From: Hyphomonas pacifica
GTDB taxonomy: Bacteria; Pseudomonadota; Alphaproteobacteria; Caulobacterales; Hyphomonadaceae
Direction: 5' to 3'
Length of the DNA: 64,000 bases
NCBI RefSeq assembly: GCF_000682675.1
Contig: NZ_AWFA01000006.1
Coordinates: 25,778-89,777 of the forward strand
A program made the position numbers and the translations under genes. Each line of letters opens with the position of its first letter. The first letter of the stretch is position 1. Under the pieces are notes generated by a model that saw nothing but the letters and a program-made list of their open reading frames with translations, searched no databases and was not told the origin of the DNA. Positions 33,097-40,842 of this stretch are shown here, one piece after another.

Positions 33097-33711
33097 TCAG
33101 CTATGGGCGAAAATGTCTGTTTCGTCCCAGCCGGCAATGTCGAGCCGTGCGCGAATGGGCAGGAAGGCGAAACAGGCTTCGGCCAGTTCCAGTCGGCCCT
33201 CACGCTTCAGCATCTCTTCCAGCCCTGCCTTGATCCGGTGCAGGTGCAACACGTCAGAGGCTGCATATTGCAGCTGTGCATCGGTCAGTTCGTCTGCACC
33301 CCAGTCAGAGCTTTGCTGCGCCTTGGACATGTCCACGCCGGCGATTTCGCGCGCCACATCCTTCAGGCCGTGACGGTCTGTATAGGTTCGTGCCAGTTTG
33401 GAGGCAATTTTGGTGCACCAGATCGGGCCGCAATCGACATCCATCCAACGCTTCATCATGGCCACGTCAAACCGGGCAAAGTGGAAGATCTTGAGCACAT
33501 TCGGGTCGCTCAGCAGCTTCTTCAGATTCGGGCAGTCATAGTCCCGATTCAGCTGCACGAGATGCGCGCTGCCGTCTCCGGAGGAGATCTGCACGAGCGT
33601 GAGATGATCACGGCGAAGGTTCAGCCCCATCGCCTCGGTGTCGACTGCCACGACCGGACCAAAGTCCAGCCCTGCGGGCAGATCACCCTTGTGTAATTTG
33701 ATGCCGTTCAT
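33097..33711 (-). CDS. rnd: Ribonuclease D-type 3'-5' exonuclease (short form)
   Basis: A 204-residue DEDDy exonuclease. Motif Exo I is V-A-V-D-T-E-A-M-G-L (Asp and Glu), Exo II F-H-F-A-R-F-D-V-A-M-M and Exo III Y-A-A-S-D-V-L-H-L (Tyr and Asp). HRDC domains found in full-length RNase D are absent; this short form is usual in alphaproteobacteria next to lptC. It would trim tRNA or other RNA 3' ends. Confidence 0.88.
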   Translation of the reverse strand: MNGIKLHKGDLPAGLDFGPVVAVDTEAMGLNLRRDHLTLVQISSGDGSAHLVQLNRDYDCPNLKKLLSDPNVLKIFHFARFDVAMMKRWMDVDCGPIWCTKIASKLARTYTDRHGLKDVAREIAGVDMSKAQQSSDWGADELTDAQLQYAASDVLHLHRIKAGLEEMLKREGRLELAEACFAFLPIRARLDIAGWDETDIFAHS

Positions 33712-33760
33712 GGCGAGGCTGTAGCATGACAGGCGTTAAGGGCAAGTGTCCGGAGTGACT

Positions 33761-34234
33761 TCAGGCTGGTCCCTGTTCGCGATGTGCAGTCTGAAGCGCG
33801 GTGTCGAGTGCCGAGAGGAAGCGCGAGCGGTCTGTCTTGGAGAAGGGGGCCGGTCCGCGGCTAATGCCGTCGCCTAGGCCTGCACGCAGATCGGCATGGA
33901 TCGCGCGAACTGCAATGGCCGGTCCGATTGAGGCGTCCGTAAAGGGTTTGCCAGTTGGCGATAGAACTCGCGCGCCCGCCTTCAGACAGCGGTCGGCGAG
34001 CAGGATGTCCGCCGTGATCACGATGCTGGACGTATTGGCCTCTTCGGCGATCCAGTCATCTGCAGCATCGAAACTGTCGGTTACCATTTTGCGCGAAATC
34101 AGCGCGTGCCCGGGAATGCGCATATAGGAATTGGCGACGATCACAACCGGCGCCTTGTGACGCAAGGCCACCTTATAGATCTCATCCTTGACCGGGCAGG
34201 CATCGGCATCAACCAGGATGCGGATATCCGTCAT
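33761..34234 (-). CDS. YaiI/YqxD family protein (DUF188)
   Basis: A 157-residue DUF188 protein with the family start I-L-V-D-A-D-A-C-P-V-K-D-E-I, then I-P-G-H-A, D-A-A-D-D-W-I, and V-I-T-A-D-I-L-L-A-D. It is a PIN-like fold with conserved Asp residues that may bind metal; a nuclease role is suspected but unproven. It overlaps the GNAT gene by ATGA. Confidence 0.9.
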   Translation of the reverse strand: MTDIRILVDADACPVKDEIYKVALRHKAPVVIVANSYMRIPGHALISRKMVTDSFDAADDWIAEEANTSSIVITADILLADRCLKAGARVLSPTGKPFTDASIGPAIAVRAIHADLRAGLGDGISRGPAPFSKTDRSRFLSALDTALQTAHREQGPA

Positions 34235-34695
34235 GCTTGGGCTCGCAATTTGTGGATCAGGCAGGGCAGTGTTCTGCCTGGAATGGGGCTCGGTTCTGTC
34301 TTCTCGATGAGAACCGCGCCCATATGCTCGTAAAAGCCTGCGGCCTGCGGGTCAGAGACAATCAGCAAATCTTCTGCGCCATTCTCCTGCGCCGTGCGAC
34401 AGGCCCAGACATACATCATCTTGCCTGTGCCTTCTCCCAGCCGGTTCGGTGCCACATAGAGTTTCTTCACCTGGGCGAGCGTGTCTGTGTTCATGGAGAG
34501 CTGCACCATGCCTGCCACACCGCGCTTGTCCTCGGCCACCATCAGAGCGTCGGTTTCCAGTTCCTCTGGCTTCAGGGTCAGGTCTTGCCGGAAGGTGTTC
34601 AGCATCTTGCCGTCATAGCCCCAACTGGCTTGGGATCTGAGGCACATGTCTGACAGGCCGGGCAACTCTTCCGGTGTGGGGGCTCTCAGGATCAT
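34231..34695 (-). CDS. GNAT-family N-acetyltransferase
   Basis: A 154-residue GNAT: strand V-K-K-L-Y-V-A-P-N-R-L-G-E-G-T-G-K-M-M (acetyl-CoA loop around R/Q-x-x-G-x-G) and A-A-G-F-Y-E-H-M-G-A near the end. Substrate unknown. It is co-transcribed with the YaiI-like gene and divergent from the SOS polymerase, whose LexA box lies in the shared gap. Confidence 0.82.
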   Translation of the reverse strand: MILRAPTPEELPGLSDMCLRSQASWGYDGKMLNTFRQDLTLKPEELETDALMVAEDKRGVAGMVQLSMNTDTLAQVKKLYVAPNRLGEGTGKMMYVWACRTAQENGAEDLLIVSDPQAAGFYEHMGAVLIEKTEPSPIPGRTLPCLIHKLRAQA

Positions 34696-34747
34696 GTTCA
34701 GTGTCCTTTCAGGGCGGAGGTGGATGCTTGACTCATAGTGCTAAAAT

Positions 34748-34762
34748 GTTCTCATTGTGTTC
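34748..34762 (+). promoter_or_regulatory. LexA (SOS) box, GTTC-N7-GTTC
   Basis: GTTC-TCATTGT-GTTC matches the alphaproteobacterial LexA consensus exactly and lies 25 bases before the Y-family polymerase start codon, where LexA would block transcription. Confidence 0.85.
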
Positions 34763-34786
34763 TAGTTATGTTTTCTGGTTACCAGC

Positions 34787-36052
34787 ATGCGCCAACCGAC
34801 CGAGATTGAATCTCTATACATCGATTTTGATGCTTTCTTTGCCAATGCTGAAAAATTGCTGCGGCCAGAGCTCCGCGATCGTCCTGTTGGTGTTGTGCCG
34901 CTGGCCTCTGAGCATACCTCCCTTATCGCGCGATGCTACCAGGCGAAGGCTTATGGACTGAAGCGCGGGACCTCGGTGCGTGAGGCACGCCAATTATGTC
35001 CGGAAATTGCCCTGCCCCTGGCCCGGCATGATGAATATGTTCGCCTGCACCACAAGATACTTGAGGAACTCGACCGCCATGTGCCGGTGCGCAAGGTCTG
35101 GTCTGTGGATGAGATGGAGTGCAGCCTGCTGGGAACGGAGCGGACCCGGGGGCCAGATATCGCGATGGCCATCCGCCGTGGGCTTAGCGAGAATGTTGGG
35201 GCATGCCTGACAGCCTCCATCGGTCTCGCGCCGAACCAGTTCCTGGCCAAGGTGGCCGCAGAGATGGACAAGCCGAATGGTTTTGTCATGCTGCGTCCGG
35301 AAGACTTGCCGGGGCCATTGTTTGATCTCGACCTGACGGACCTGCCGGGTATTTCCAGCCGCATGCATCTGCGGCTGGTTCAGGCTGGCGTGCACACGGT
35401 GGAGCAATTCTGGAATCTGTCTCCAAAACAGGCACGCGCCATCTGGAACAGTGTTGAGGGCGAGCGTCTCTGGGCGCAGCTGCATGGCTATGCCGTGTCG
35501 CGGCCGGAGACGGAGCGGCGCATGTTTGGTCATGGCCGCGTCCTGTCGATGGAATGGCGCGACCCGGTAAAGGCGCGGGACTGCCTGCGCCTGTTGACGG
35601 CCAAGGCAGCGCGGCGACTCCGTCGGGAGGGCTATTTGGCGGCGGGTATTCATGTCTCTCTACGGGCTCAGGCGGGCCCGCGCTGGCGCGGGGACATGTC
35701 CTTTTTTCCTGCGCGGGATGATCACACCTTCCTGCACAAGGCGTGTGAGATATTTGATGTGGGCGTAGAGGCGCTGGGCGGCGGGCGCCTGAAGAAGCTG
35801 TCTGTTGTGCTGCACACGATCAGCCGACCGGGGGAGGTCAGCGCTGATCTGTTCGAGCATGCCGATCAGGTCTCCAGCCGCTCGCGTTGGGAACGGGTGA
35901 CGGATGCGATGGACGCCCTGAATGCGCGCAATGGCGCCTGTGTGGTTTCACTGGGCCCACGCAAGGAACCGCCGGGCGGCTATGCCGGGGCCAAGATTGC
36001 CTTTGGCCGCGTGCCAGACCTCAATGATTTTCTGACGACCCGGCCGGACTGA
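34787..36052 (+). CDS. Y-family (DinB-like) DNA polymerase
   Basis: A 421-residue translesion polymerase. The first catalytic Asp lies in Y-I-D-F-D-A-F-F-A-N-A-E (residue ~13), the next acidic pair is W-S-V-D-E-M-E (instead of the usual S-I-D-E-A), and the helix-hairpin-helix D-L-P-G-I-S-S-R-M is at ~183. The C-terminal little-finger domain is present, but the end lacks an obvious Q-L-x-L-F beta-clamp motif. Because of the altered residues after D-E and its separate subgroup I give no gene symbol. A perfect LexA box precedes it. Confidence 0.88.
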   Translation: MRQPTEIESLYIDFDAFFANAEKLLRPELRDRPVGVVPLASEHTSLIARCYQAKAYGLKRGTSVREARQLCPEIALPLARHDEYVRLHHKILEELDRHVPVRKVWSVDEMECSLLGTERTRGPDIAMAIRRGLSENVGACLTASIGLAPNQFLAKVAAEMDKPNGFVMLRPEDLPGPLFDLDLTDLPGISSRMHLRLVQAGVHTVEQFWNLSPKQARAIWNSVEGERLWAQLHGYAVSRPETERRMFGHGRVLSMEWRDPVKARDCLRLLTAKAARRLRREGYLAAGIHVSLRAQAGPRWRGDMSFFPARDDHTFLHKACEIFDVGVEALGGGRLKKLSVVLHTISRPGEVSADLFEHADQVSSRSRWERVTDAMDALNARNGACVVSLGPRKEPPGGYAGAKIAFGRVPDLNDFLTTRPD

Positions 36053-36120
36053 CGCAAGGCGAGGGCTTGCAGCGCCAGCCAATCGGCCTTCCTTTAAGCC
36101 CACAAAAAGAGAGAGTTCAC

Positions 36121-37059
36121 ATGTCACCAGCCCCGGTAAAGACCCGCATCACAGAGATGCTTGGCATCGAGAAACCCATTATTCAGGCAGCCATGGGCTG
36201 GATCGCTCGTTCTCAACTGTCTTCTGCAGTCTCGAATGCGGGGGGCATGGGCATTATTGAAACGTCTTCCGGTGAGCTGGACGCCGTGCGGGAAGAGATC
36301 AAAAAGATGAAGACGCTGACGGATAAGCCATTTGGCGTGAACGTCGCCCAAGCCTTTGTGCGCGATCCGGATATCGTGCAGTTCGTGATTGATCAGGGGA
36401 TCAAATTCGTCACCACGTCTGCAGGCGACCCGATGAAATATACCTGCATGTTAAAGGAAGCCGGGCTGACTGTGTTCCACGTTGTTCCTTCGCTCCAGGG
36501 CGCCCTGCGCGCGATTGAGGCCGGAGTGGACGGTCTGATCGTGGAAGGCGGAGAAGGGGGCGGCTTCAAGAATCCGAAGGATGTTGCCTCAATGGTGTTG
36601 ATCCCGCTGGTCTGTGAACATGTGGATGTGCCGGTTGTGGCGGCTGGCGGTATCACGGATGGTCGCAGTATGGCCGCGGCCTTCGCGCTGGGTGCAGAGG
36701 CCGTGCTGATGGGCACGCGTATCCTGTCCTCGGCGGAAAGTCCGGTTCATTCCAATTGGAAGGAGGCGATCATCAAGGCGGAGGCCACCGATACGGTCTT
36801 CCTCAATCGCTCTGGACCCGGGCCGGCGCTGCGCGCTTTGCGGACGGAGCGCACGGACCGGATTCAAAAGGAAGGCGTGGAAAACATCTTCGGAGAGTTC
36901 GCCAATACGCAAGATGTCTATTTCGGCGGAGACCTCGAAGCAGGTATCGCGTTGACTGGCCAGGTTGCAGGCCGGATCACGGACGTGAAGCCTGTCGCGC
37001 AGATTTTCGAGGAAACTCTGGCTGAATATCATGACGTAGTGTCGCGTTTGCCGAGATAA
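36121..37059 (+). CDS. NAD(P)H-dependent flavin oxidoreductase / nitronate monooxygenase
   Basis: A 312-residue TIM-barrel FMN enzyme. The N-terminal P-I-I-Q-A-A-M-G-W-I region, A-G-G-M-G-I-I, the FMN-phosphate loops A-A-G-G-I-T-D-G-R and G-A-E-A-V-L-M-G-T-R are characteristic of nitronate monooxygenase/2-nitropropane dioxygenase-like enzymes. In this subgroup the catalytic His is often missing, and E-G-G-E-G-G-G occurs where E-G-x-E-A-G-G-H is found in class I NMO, so it may be an NADH:quinone reductase (class II-like). Start at 36121 follows AAAGAGAGAG. Confidence 0.85.
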   Translation: MSPAPVKTRITEMLGIEKPIIQAAMGWIARSQLSSAVSNAGGMGIIETSSGELDAVREEIKKMKTLTDKPFGVNVAQAFVRDPDIVQFVIDQGIKFVTTSAGDPMKYTCMLKEAGLTVFHVVPSLQGALRAIEAGVDGLIVEGGEGGGFKNPKDVASMVLIPLVCEHVDVPVVAAGGITDGRSMAAAFALGAEAVLMGTRILSSAESPVHSNWKEAIIKAEATDTVFLNRSGPGPALRALRTERTDRIQKEGVENIFGEFANTQDVYFGGDLEAGIALTGQVAGRITDVKPVAQIFEETLAEYHDVVSRLPR

Positions 37060-37133
37060 GTCTTCTTGAGACTGGTTCTTGCGGGCTTTGACCTCTAAAC
37101 AGGGGTAAAATCACTAAAAAGGATCAGGACTCG

Positions 37134-39338
37134 ATGAAAACATACCTGCTTGGCGGCGCGGCGGCGTTGGCCCTTAGTCTTGCGGCATGTGGACAGAAGG
37201 CGGAAACCTCGGAAGAGGATGCCGTCATAGCTGGGGCTGAAGTGTCTGAAGAAGAAAGCGAAGGCCTGCCTGAGATCATTGTGACAGACGCAGAACTTGA
37301 AGGAAACCCTTTCCGACAGGAATGGGATACACCCTACGGCGTGCCGCCTTTCGCCGAGATCCAGGATGCACATTATCTGCCTGCGACCAGGAAAGCTGTT
37401 CTGGAATTACGCGCAGACATCGACGCAATCGTCAGCAATCCGGATGCGCCAACGTTTGAGAACACGATTGTCGCCCTGGATGGTGCCGGGGCCTCGCTCG
37501 ACAAGGTAATCCGCGTGTTCAGCAATATAACCAGCACGGATACGAATGACACGCTGAGAGAGTTGGAAGCGGAAATTTGGCCGATGCTGACGCGCGAGCA
37601 GACGGCGATCAGTTTCAATCCCGAGCTCTTTGAGCGCGTCAAGGCAGTCTACGAGCAGCGCGACCGGCTAGGTCTGGATGAGCAAGACGCTCGCTTGCTG
37701 GAGCTGACCCATCGTGATTTCGTGCGCAATGGCGCAGACCTCGCGCCGGGCGTGAAGACACAAGTGGCCAAGATCAATGAGGAAATGTCCGGTTTGACCA
37801 CAGAGTTCGGCCGCAATCTTCTGCTGTCGACCAAGGATTTCAAGATCGAGATCACCGACGAAGCCGAGCTGGTTGGTCTGTCGGAAGACTTCAAGGGAGC
37901 CTTGAAGGTGAAGGGCGAAGACAAATGGGTGCTGACGGTCGACCGTTCTGTCTATGAAACCTTCATGACGCAGAGCGAAAATCGTGACCTGCGGGCGAAG
38001 ATGTTCGACGGCTACCGTCTGCGTGCCTCTGAAGGCGAATATGATAATGGCCCGTTGGCCATCAAGATCGCCCAGCTGCGCGCAAAGAAGGCGGAGCTGA
38101 TGGGTTACAAGTCCCACGCTCATTATCAGCTTGAAACGCGTATGGCGAAAACGCCTGAAGCGGCAGAAGAATTTCTGCTCCGCGTCTGGGAGCCGGGTCT
38201 GAAGCGCGCCAAGCAAGAGCGCGCCGACATGCAGGAAATGGTCGGAGGCGAGTTCCAGATCGCCGGTCATGACTGGTGGTACTATTCCGAGAAGGTGCGT
38301 CAGGCGAAATATGCGTTCGATGACAATGCGCTGAAGCCCTATTTCGAGCTTGGCGCTGTGCGTCAGGGTGTTTTCGACGTCACCTCCAAGCTGTTCAACA
38401 TCTCGTTTGAGCCTGTCGAGGTCGAGGCTTGGAACCCGATCGTTAAATCCTGGACCGTGACAGACAATGAAACCGGTGAATATCTTGGCCTGTTCATGGC
38501 CGACATGTATGCTCGCGACTCCAAGCGCGGGGGTGCCTGGATGAGTTCCTATCGCGGTGCTTCGGATGTGGATGGCGATAATGTCCGCCCGATCGTTACC
38601 AATAATTTGAACCTCATCCAGCCGGTCGAAGGCGAGCCAACCCTGATGAGGTTTGACGAAGTGGAGACGCTGTTCCACGAATTCGGTCACGGTATGCACG
38701 GCATGCTGACGCAGATCCGCTACAAGACCTTCTCCGGCGTGAATGGCCCGCGGGACTATACCGAATTCCCTGCCCAGATTCTGGAGCATTGGGCGGGGGC
38801 CCCGGAAGTGCTGTCGACCTTTGCAACGCATTATGAGACCGGTGAGCCGATCCCGCTGGAACTGATCGACAAAATGAATGCGGCGGCGACCTTCAATCAG
38901 GGCTTCAAGACCACGGAATACATCGCGGCGGCTCTGCTGGACCTGCGCTGGCACATGCTGACGTCCGAAGAAGCAGCTCAGATCACCAATGCACGTGAGT
39001 TTGAAAAGAAAGTGCTGGAAGAGTACGGTCTGATCCCGGAGATCGAGCCGCGTTATCGCACTCAGTATTTTAGCCACGTCTTCGCAGGTGGCTATTCGGC
39101 TGGCTATTACGCCTATCTCTGGTCTGAAATCCTGGATGCTGACGGCTTCACGGCCTTCCGCGAGAGCGGCGACATCTTCGACCCGGAGCTGGCGGCGCAG
39201 CTCAAGAAATGGGTTTATGAGGCTGGTGGCCTGCGTGAGGCTGACGAGCTGTACCGCAATTTCCGCGGCTCTGATCCGACCATTGAACCGCTGCTACAGA
39301 TCCGTGGTTTTGGCGAAGAAAAGCCGAGTGAAGGCTAA
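37134..39338 (+). CDS. M3-family metallopeptidase lipoprotein (Dcp-like)
   Basis: A 734-residue zinc peptidase of family M3 (oligopeptidase A/peptidyl-dipeptidase Dcp). It has a lipoprotein signal with lipobox L-A-A-C (Cys ~19) and an acidic linker. The catalytic zinc motif F-H-E-F-G-H-G-M-H (HExxH) is near residue 516, with the downstream Glu about 25 residues later. It is an envelope-anchored version, whereas E. coli Dcp lacks a lipobox. It degrades short peptides. Confidence 0.92.
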   Translation: MKTYLLGGAAALALSLAACGQKAETSEEDAVIAGAEVSEEESEGLPEIIVTDAELEGNPFRQEWDTPYGVPPFAEIQDAHYLPATRKAVLELRADIDAIVSNPDAPTFENTIVALDGAGASLDKVIRVFSNITSTDTNDTLRELEAEIWPMLTREQTAISFNPELFERVKAVYEQRDRLGLDEQDARLLELTHRDFVRNGADLAPGVKTQVAKINEEMSGLTTEFGRNLLLSTKDFKIEITDEAELVGLSEDFKGALKVKGEDKWVLTVDRSVYETFMTQSENRDLRAKMFDGYRLRASEGEYDNGPLAIKIAQLRAKKAELMGYKSHAHYQLETRMAKTPEAAEEFLLRVWEPGLKRAKQERADMQEMVGGEFQIAGHDWWYYSEKVRQAKYAFDDNALKPYFELGAVRQGVFDVTSKLFNISFEPVEVEAWNPIVKSWTVTDNETGEYLGLFMADMYARDSKRGGAWMSSYRGASDVDGDNVRPIVTNNLNLIQPVEGEPTLMRFDEVETLFHEFGHGMHGMLTQIRYKTFSGVNGPRDYTEFPAQILEHWAGAPEVLSTFATHYETGEPIPLELIDKMNAAATFNQGFKTTEYIAAALLDLRWHMLTSEEAAQITNAREFEKKVLEEYGLIPEIEPRYRTQYFSHVFAGGYSAGYYAYLWSEILDADGFTAFRESGDIFDPELAAQLKKWVYEAGGLREADELYRNFRGSDPTIEPLLQIRGFGEEKPSEG

Positions 39339-39364
39339 GGTTGCGGCTTGATCAGCCTAAAAGG

Positions 39365-39397
39365 AAAGCCCGCCGGTTTGATCCGGCGGGCTTTATT
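39365..39397. terminator. Bidirectional terminator between the M3 peptidase and ptsN
   Basis: AAAGCCCGCCGG and CCGGCGGGCTTT pair around six bases with A and T flanks, serving both converging genes. Confidence 0.85.
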
Positions 39398-39420
39398 ATG
39401 CCTCAACTGTTTGGTCGGGG

Positions 39421-39891
39421 TCAGGCTGGCGTGTCAGCGGATTCGCGGCAGACAATCGCGCGGACCTGCTCTTCCGTCGTAGCCTCTCTCAGCGCATCCC
39501 GTACAGCGCTCTGGCGATAAGCGCGGCTGACCTGAGCGAGAGCCCGCAAATGGTCTGCCCCAGCTGTTTTTGGGGCCAGAAGCATGAAGACAAGATCGCA
39601 CGGGCGCTCATCAATGGCTTCAAAATCCACCCCGTGAACCAGCCGCATATAGCCGCCTATAGGGGTTTCAATGCCATCAAGGCGTGCATGGGGAATGGCA
39701 ACGCCCTCTCCCACGCCGGTTGATCCCAGGCGTTCACGCTCCATAACGGCATCTTCAATCAGCCGCGGGCTGAGACCCACTTTTTCAGCCAGGGCTTCTG
39801 CCAAGGCATGAATGGCCTGTTTCCGGCTTGTCGCCTCGAACGATGGTATGATTACCCCGCCTTCGAGCAGGGACGTCAGATCAGTGGCCAT
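39421..39891 (-). CDS. ptsN: PTS nitrogen-regulatory EIIA protein
   Basis: A 156-residue EIIA-Ntr. The phospho-acceptor His is in G-V-A-I-P-H-A-R-L (about residue 69) and V-F-M-L-L-A-P is the partner strand. It belongs to the nitrogen PTS that adjusts potassium uptake, nitrogen and stress regulators. The start at M-A-T-D-L-T-S is chosen over an upstream one that would overlap hpf. It follows hpf, as usual, but the pair is not next to rpoN. Confidence 0.93.
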   Translation of the reverse strand: MATDLTSLLEGGVIIPSFEATSRKQAIHALAEALAEKVGLSPRLIEDAVMERERLGSTGVGEGVAIPHARLDGIETPIGGYMRLVHGVDFEAIDERPCDLVFMLLAPKTAGADHLRALAQVSRAYRQSAVRDALREATTEEQVRAIVCRESADTPA

Positions 39892-39914
39892 GAAGTTGCT
39901 TTCCGTCTTCCGGC

Positions 39915-40508
39915 TTAGGTCTTTCGGGCATTCTCCGGGTCTACCCACCCAATATGCCCATCTGGGCGGCGGTAGACCATATTCAGGCCCTCATGGCCAG
40001 CATTTCTGAACATGATTGCCGGAACTTCCTGCAGTTCAAGCTGCATAACTGCCTCTGAAACGCTCATCGTCCGGATCGAAACCGAGGTTTCGGCAACGGT
40101 CAGAGGCGTATCATCGGTCACTTCGATCACGTCGTCTTCATCGCTGTCATGGCCATTTACCTTGAACACGGACTCCGAGGCCAGCTCAGATGGCATGGGC
40201 GCGGACGTGCCAGAATGATGGTCTTTCAGGCGGCGCTTGTAGCGGCGCACGCGCTTTTCCATCTTGTTCAGGCTGTCTTCCAGCGCGGCATAGGGGTCTT
40301 CCGCCTTGCCTGTGGATTGCAGAATAATGCCGGAGGGCAGGTGTACATTACAGTCAACTTCAACAAACGGGCCCTGCTGGGAAACAAAAACGCGGGCGTC
40401 TCCTGTTCGGTTGAAGTATTTACTGACGGCCGCCTCCAGTCCGGTTTCAATACGGCTCCGTAGAGCCTCTCCGAGATCCATATGCTTGCCAGTAATCTGT
40501 ATCTGCAC
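39915..40508 (-). CDS. hpf: Ribosome hibernation promoting factor, long form
   Basis: A 197-residue long HPF/RaiA. Residues 1-100 are the ribosome-binding domain (M-Q-I-Q-I-T-G-K-H-M-D-L ... A-L-E-D-S-L-N-K-M-E-K-R-V-R-R-Y-K-R-R-L). After a charged linker the C-terminal dimerising domain contains V-M-Q-L-E-L-Q-E-V-P-A-I-M-F-R-N-A and N-M-V-Y-R-R-P-D-G-H-I-G. The long form makes 100S ribosome dimers in stationary phase. Confidence 0.94.
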   Translation of the reverse strand: MQIQITGKHMDLGEALRSRIETGLEAAVSKYFNRTGDARVFVSQQGPFVEVDCNVHLPSGIILQSTGKAEDPYAALEDSLNKMEKRVRRYKRRLKDHHSGTSAPMPSELASESVFKVNGHDSDEDDVIEVTDDTPLTVAETSVSIRTMSVSEAVMQLELQEVPAIMFRNAGHEGLNMVYRRPDGHIGWVDPENARKT

Positions 40509-40842
40509 GGGCGGTCTCCTTTTTTTGTTTTAAGGGTCTGATTATGACCCAGAATTTGGCCGGAAGCGAATCTAATCGGCCTTATATTTGAGTTGGGGCT
40601 GGGGCGGGCCTGTCTCAAGCCTTTACCGGCGAATATCAGCTGTCCTGAACCTTAAATTTTGTACGGGAAATACGGGACATCCCTCACAGCATTCCTCCTG
40701 CGCTTTCATCTTTTTACATGAAGGAACGCGGCAACAGCAGCCATGCAGAGCAAGGCTTAGGATAGCGGTAATGACTTGCCGACATGCTGGATTAGACCTG
40801 AAAATAGCTGTTTAAAACAGTGAAAGCTGATTGCCCCTGCCT
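40509..40842. other. Intergenic region between hpf and the PAS kinase, no feature recognised
   Basis: About 330 bases, AT-richer than the neighbours, must hold the divergent promoters of hpf and the PAS/HWE kinase. I see no coding frame, clear terminator or well-matched sigma motif. Confidence 0.3.

Noticed and set aside
37668..39077. 469-residue leftward frame opposite the M3 peptidase
   Set aside because: Wholly antisense to a well-supported peptidase gene whose zinc motif and signal are intact; no ribosome-binding site or family match.
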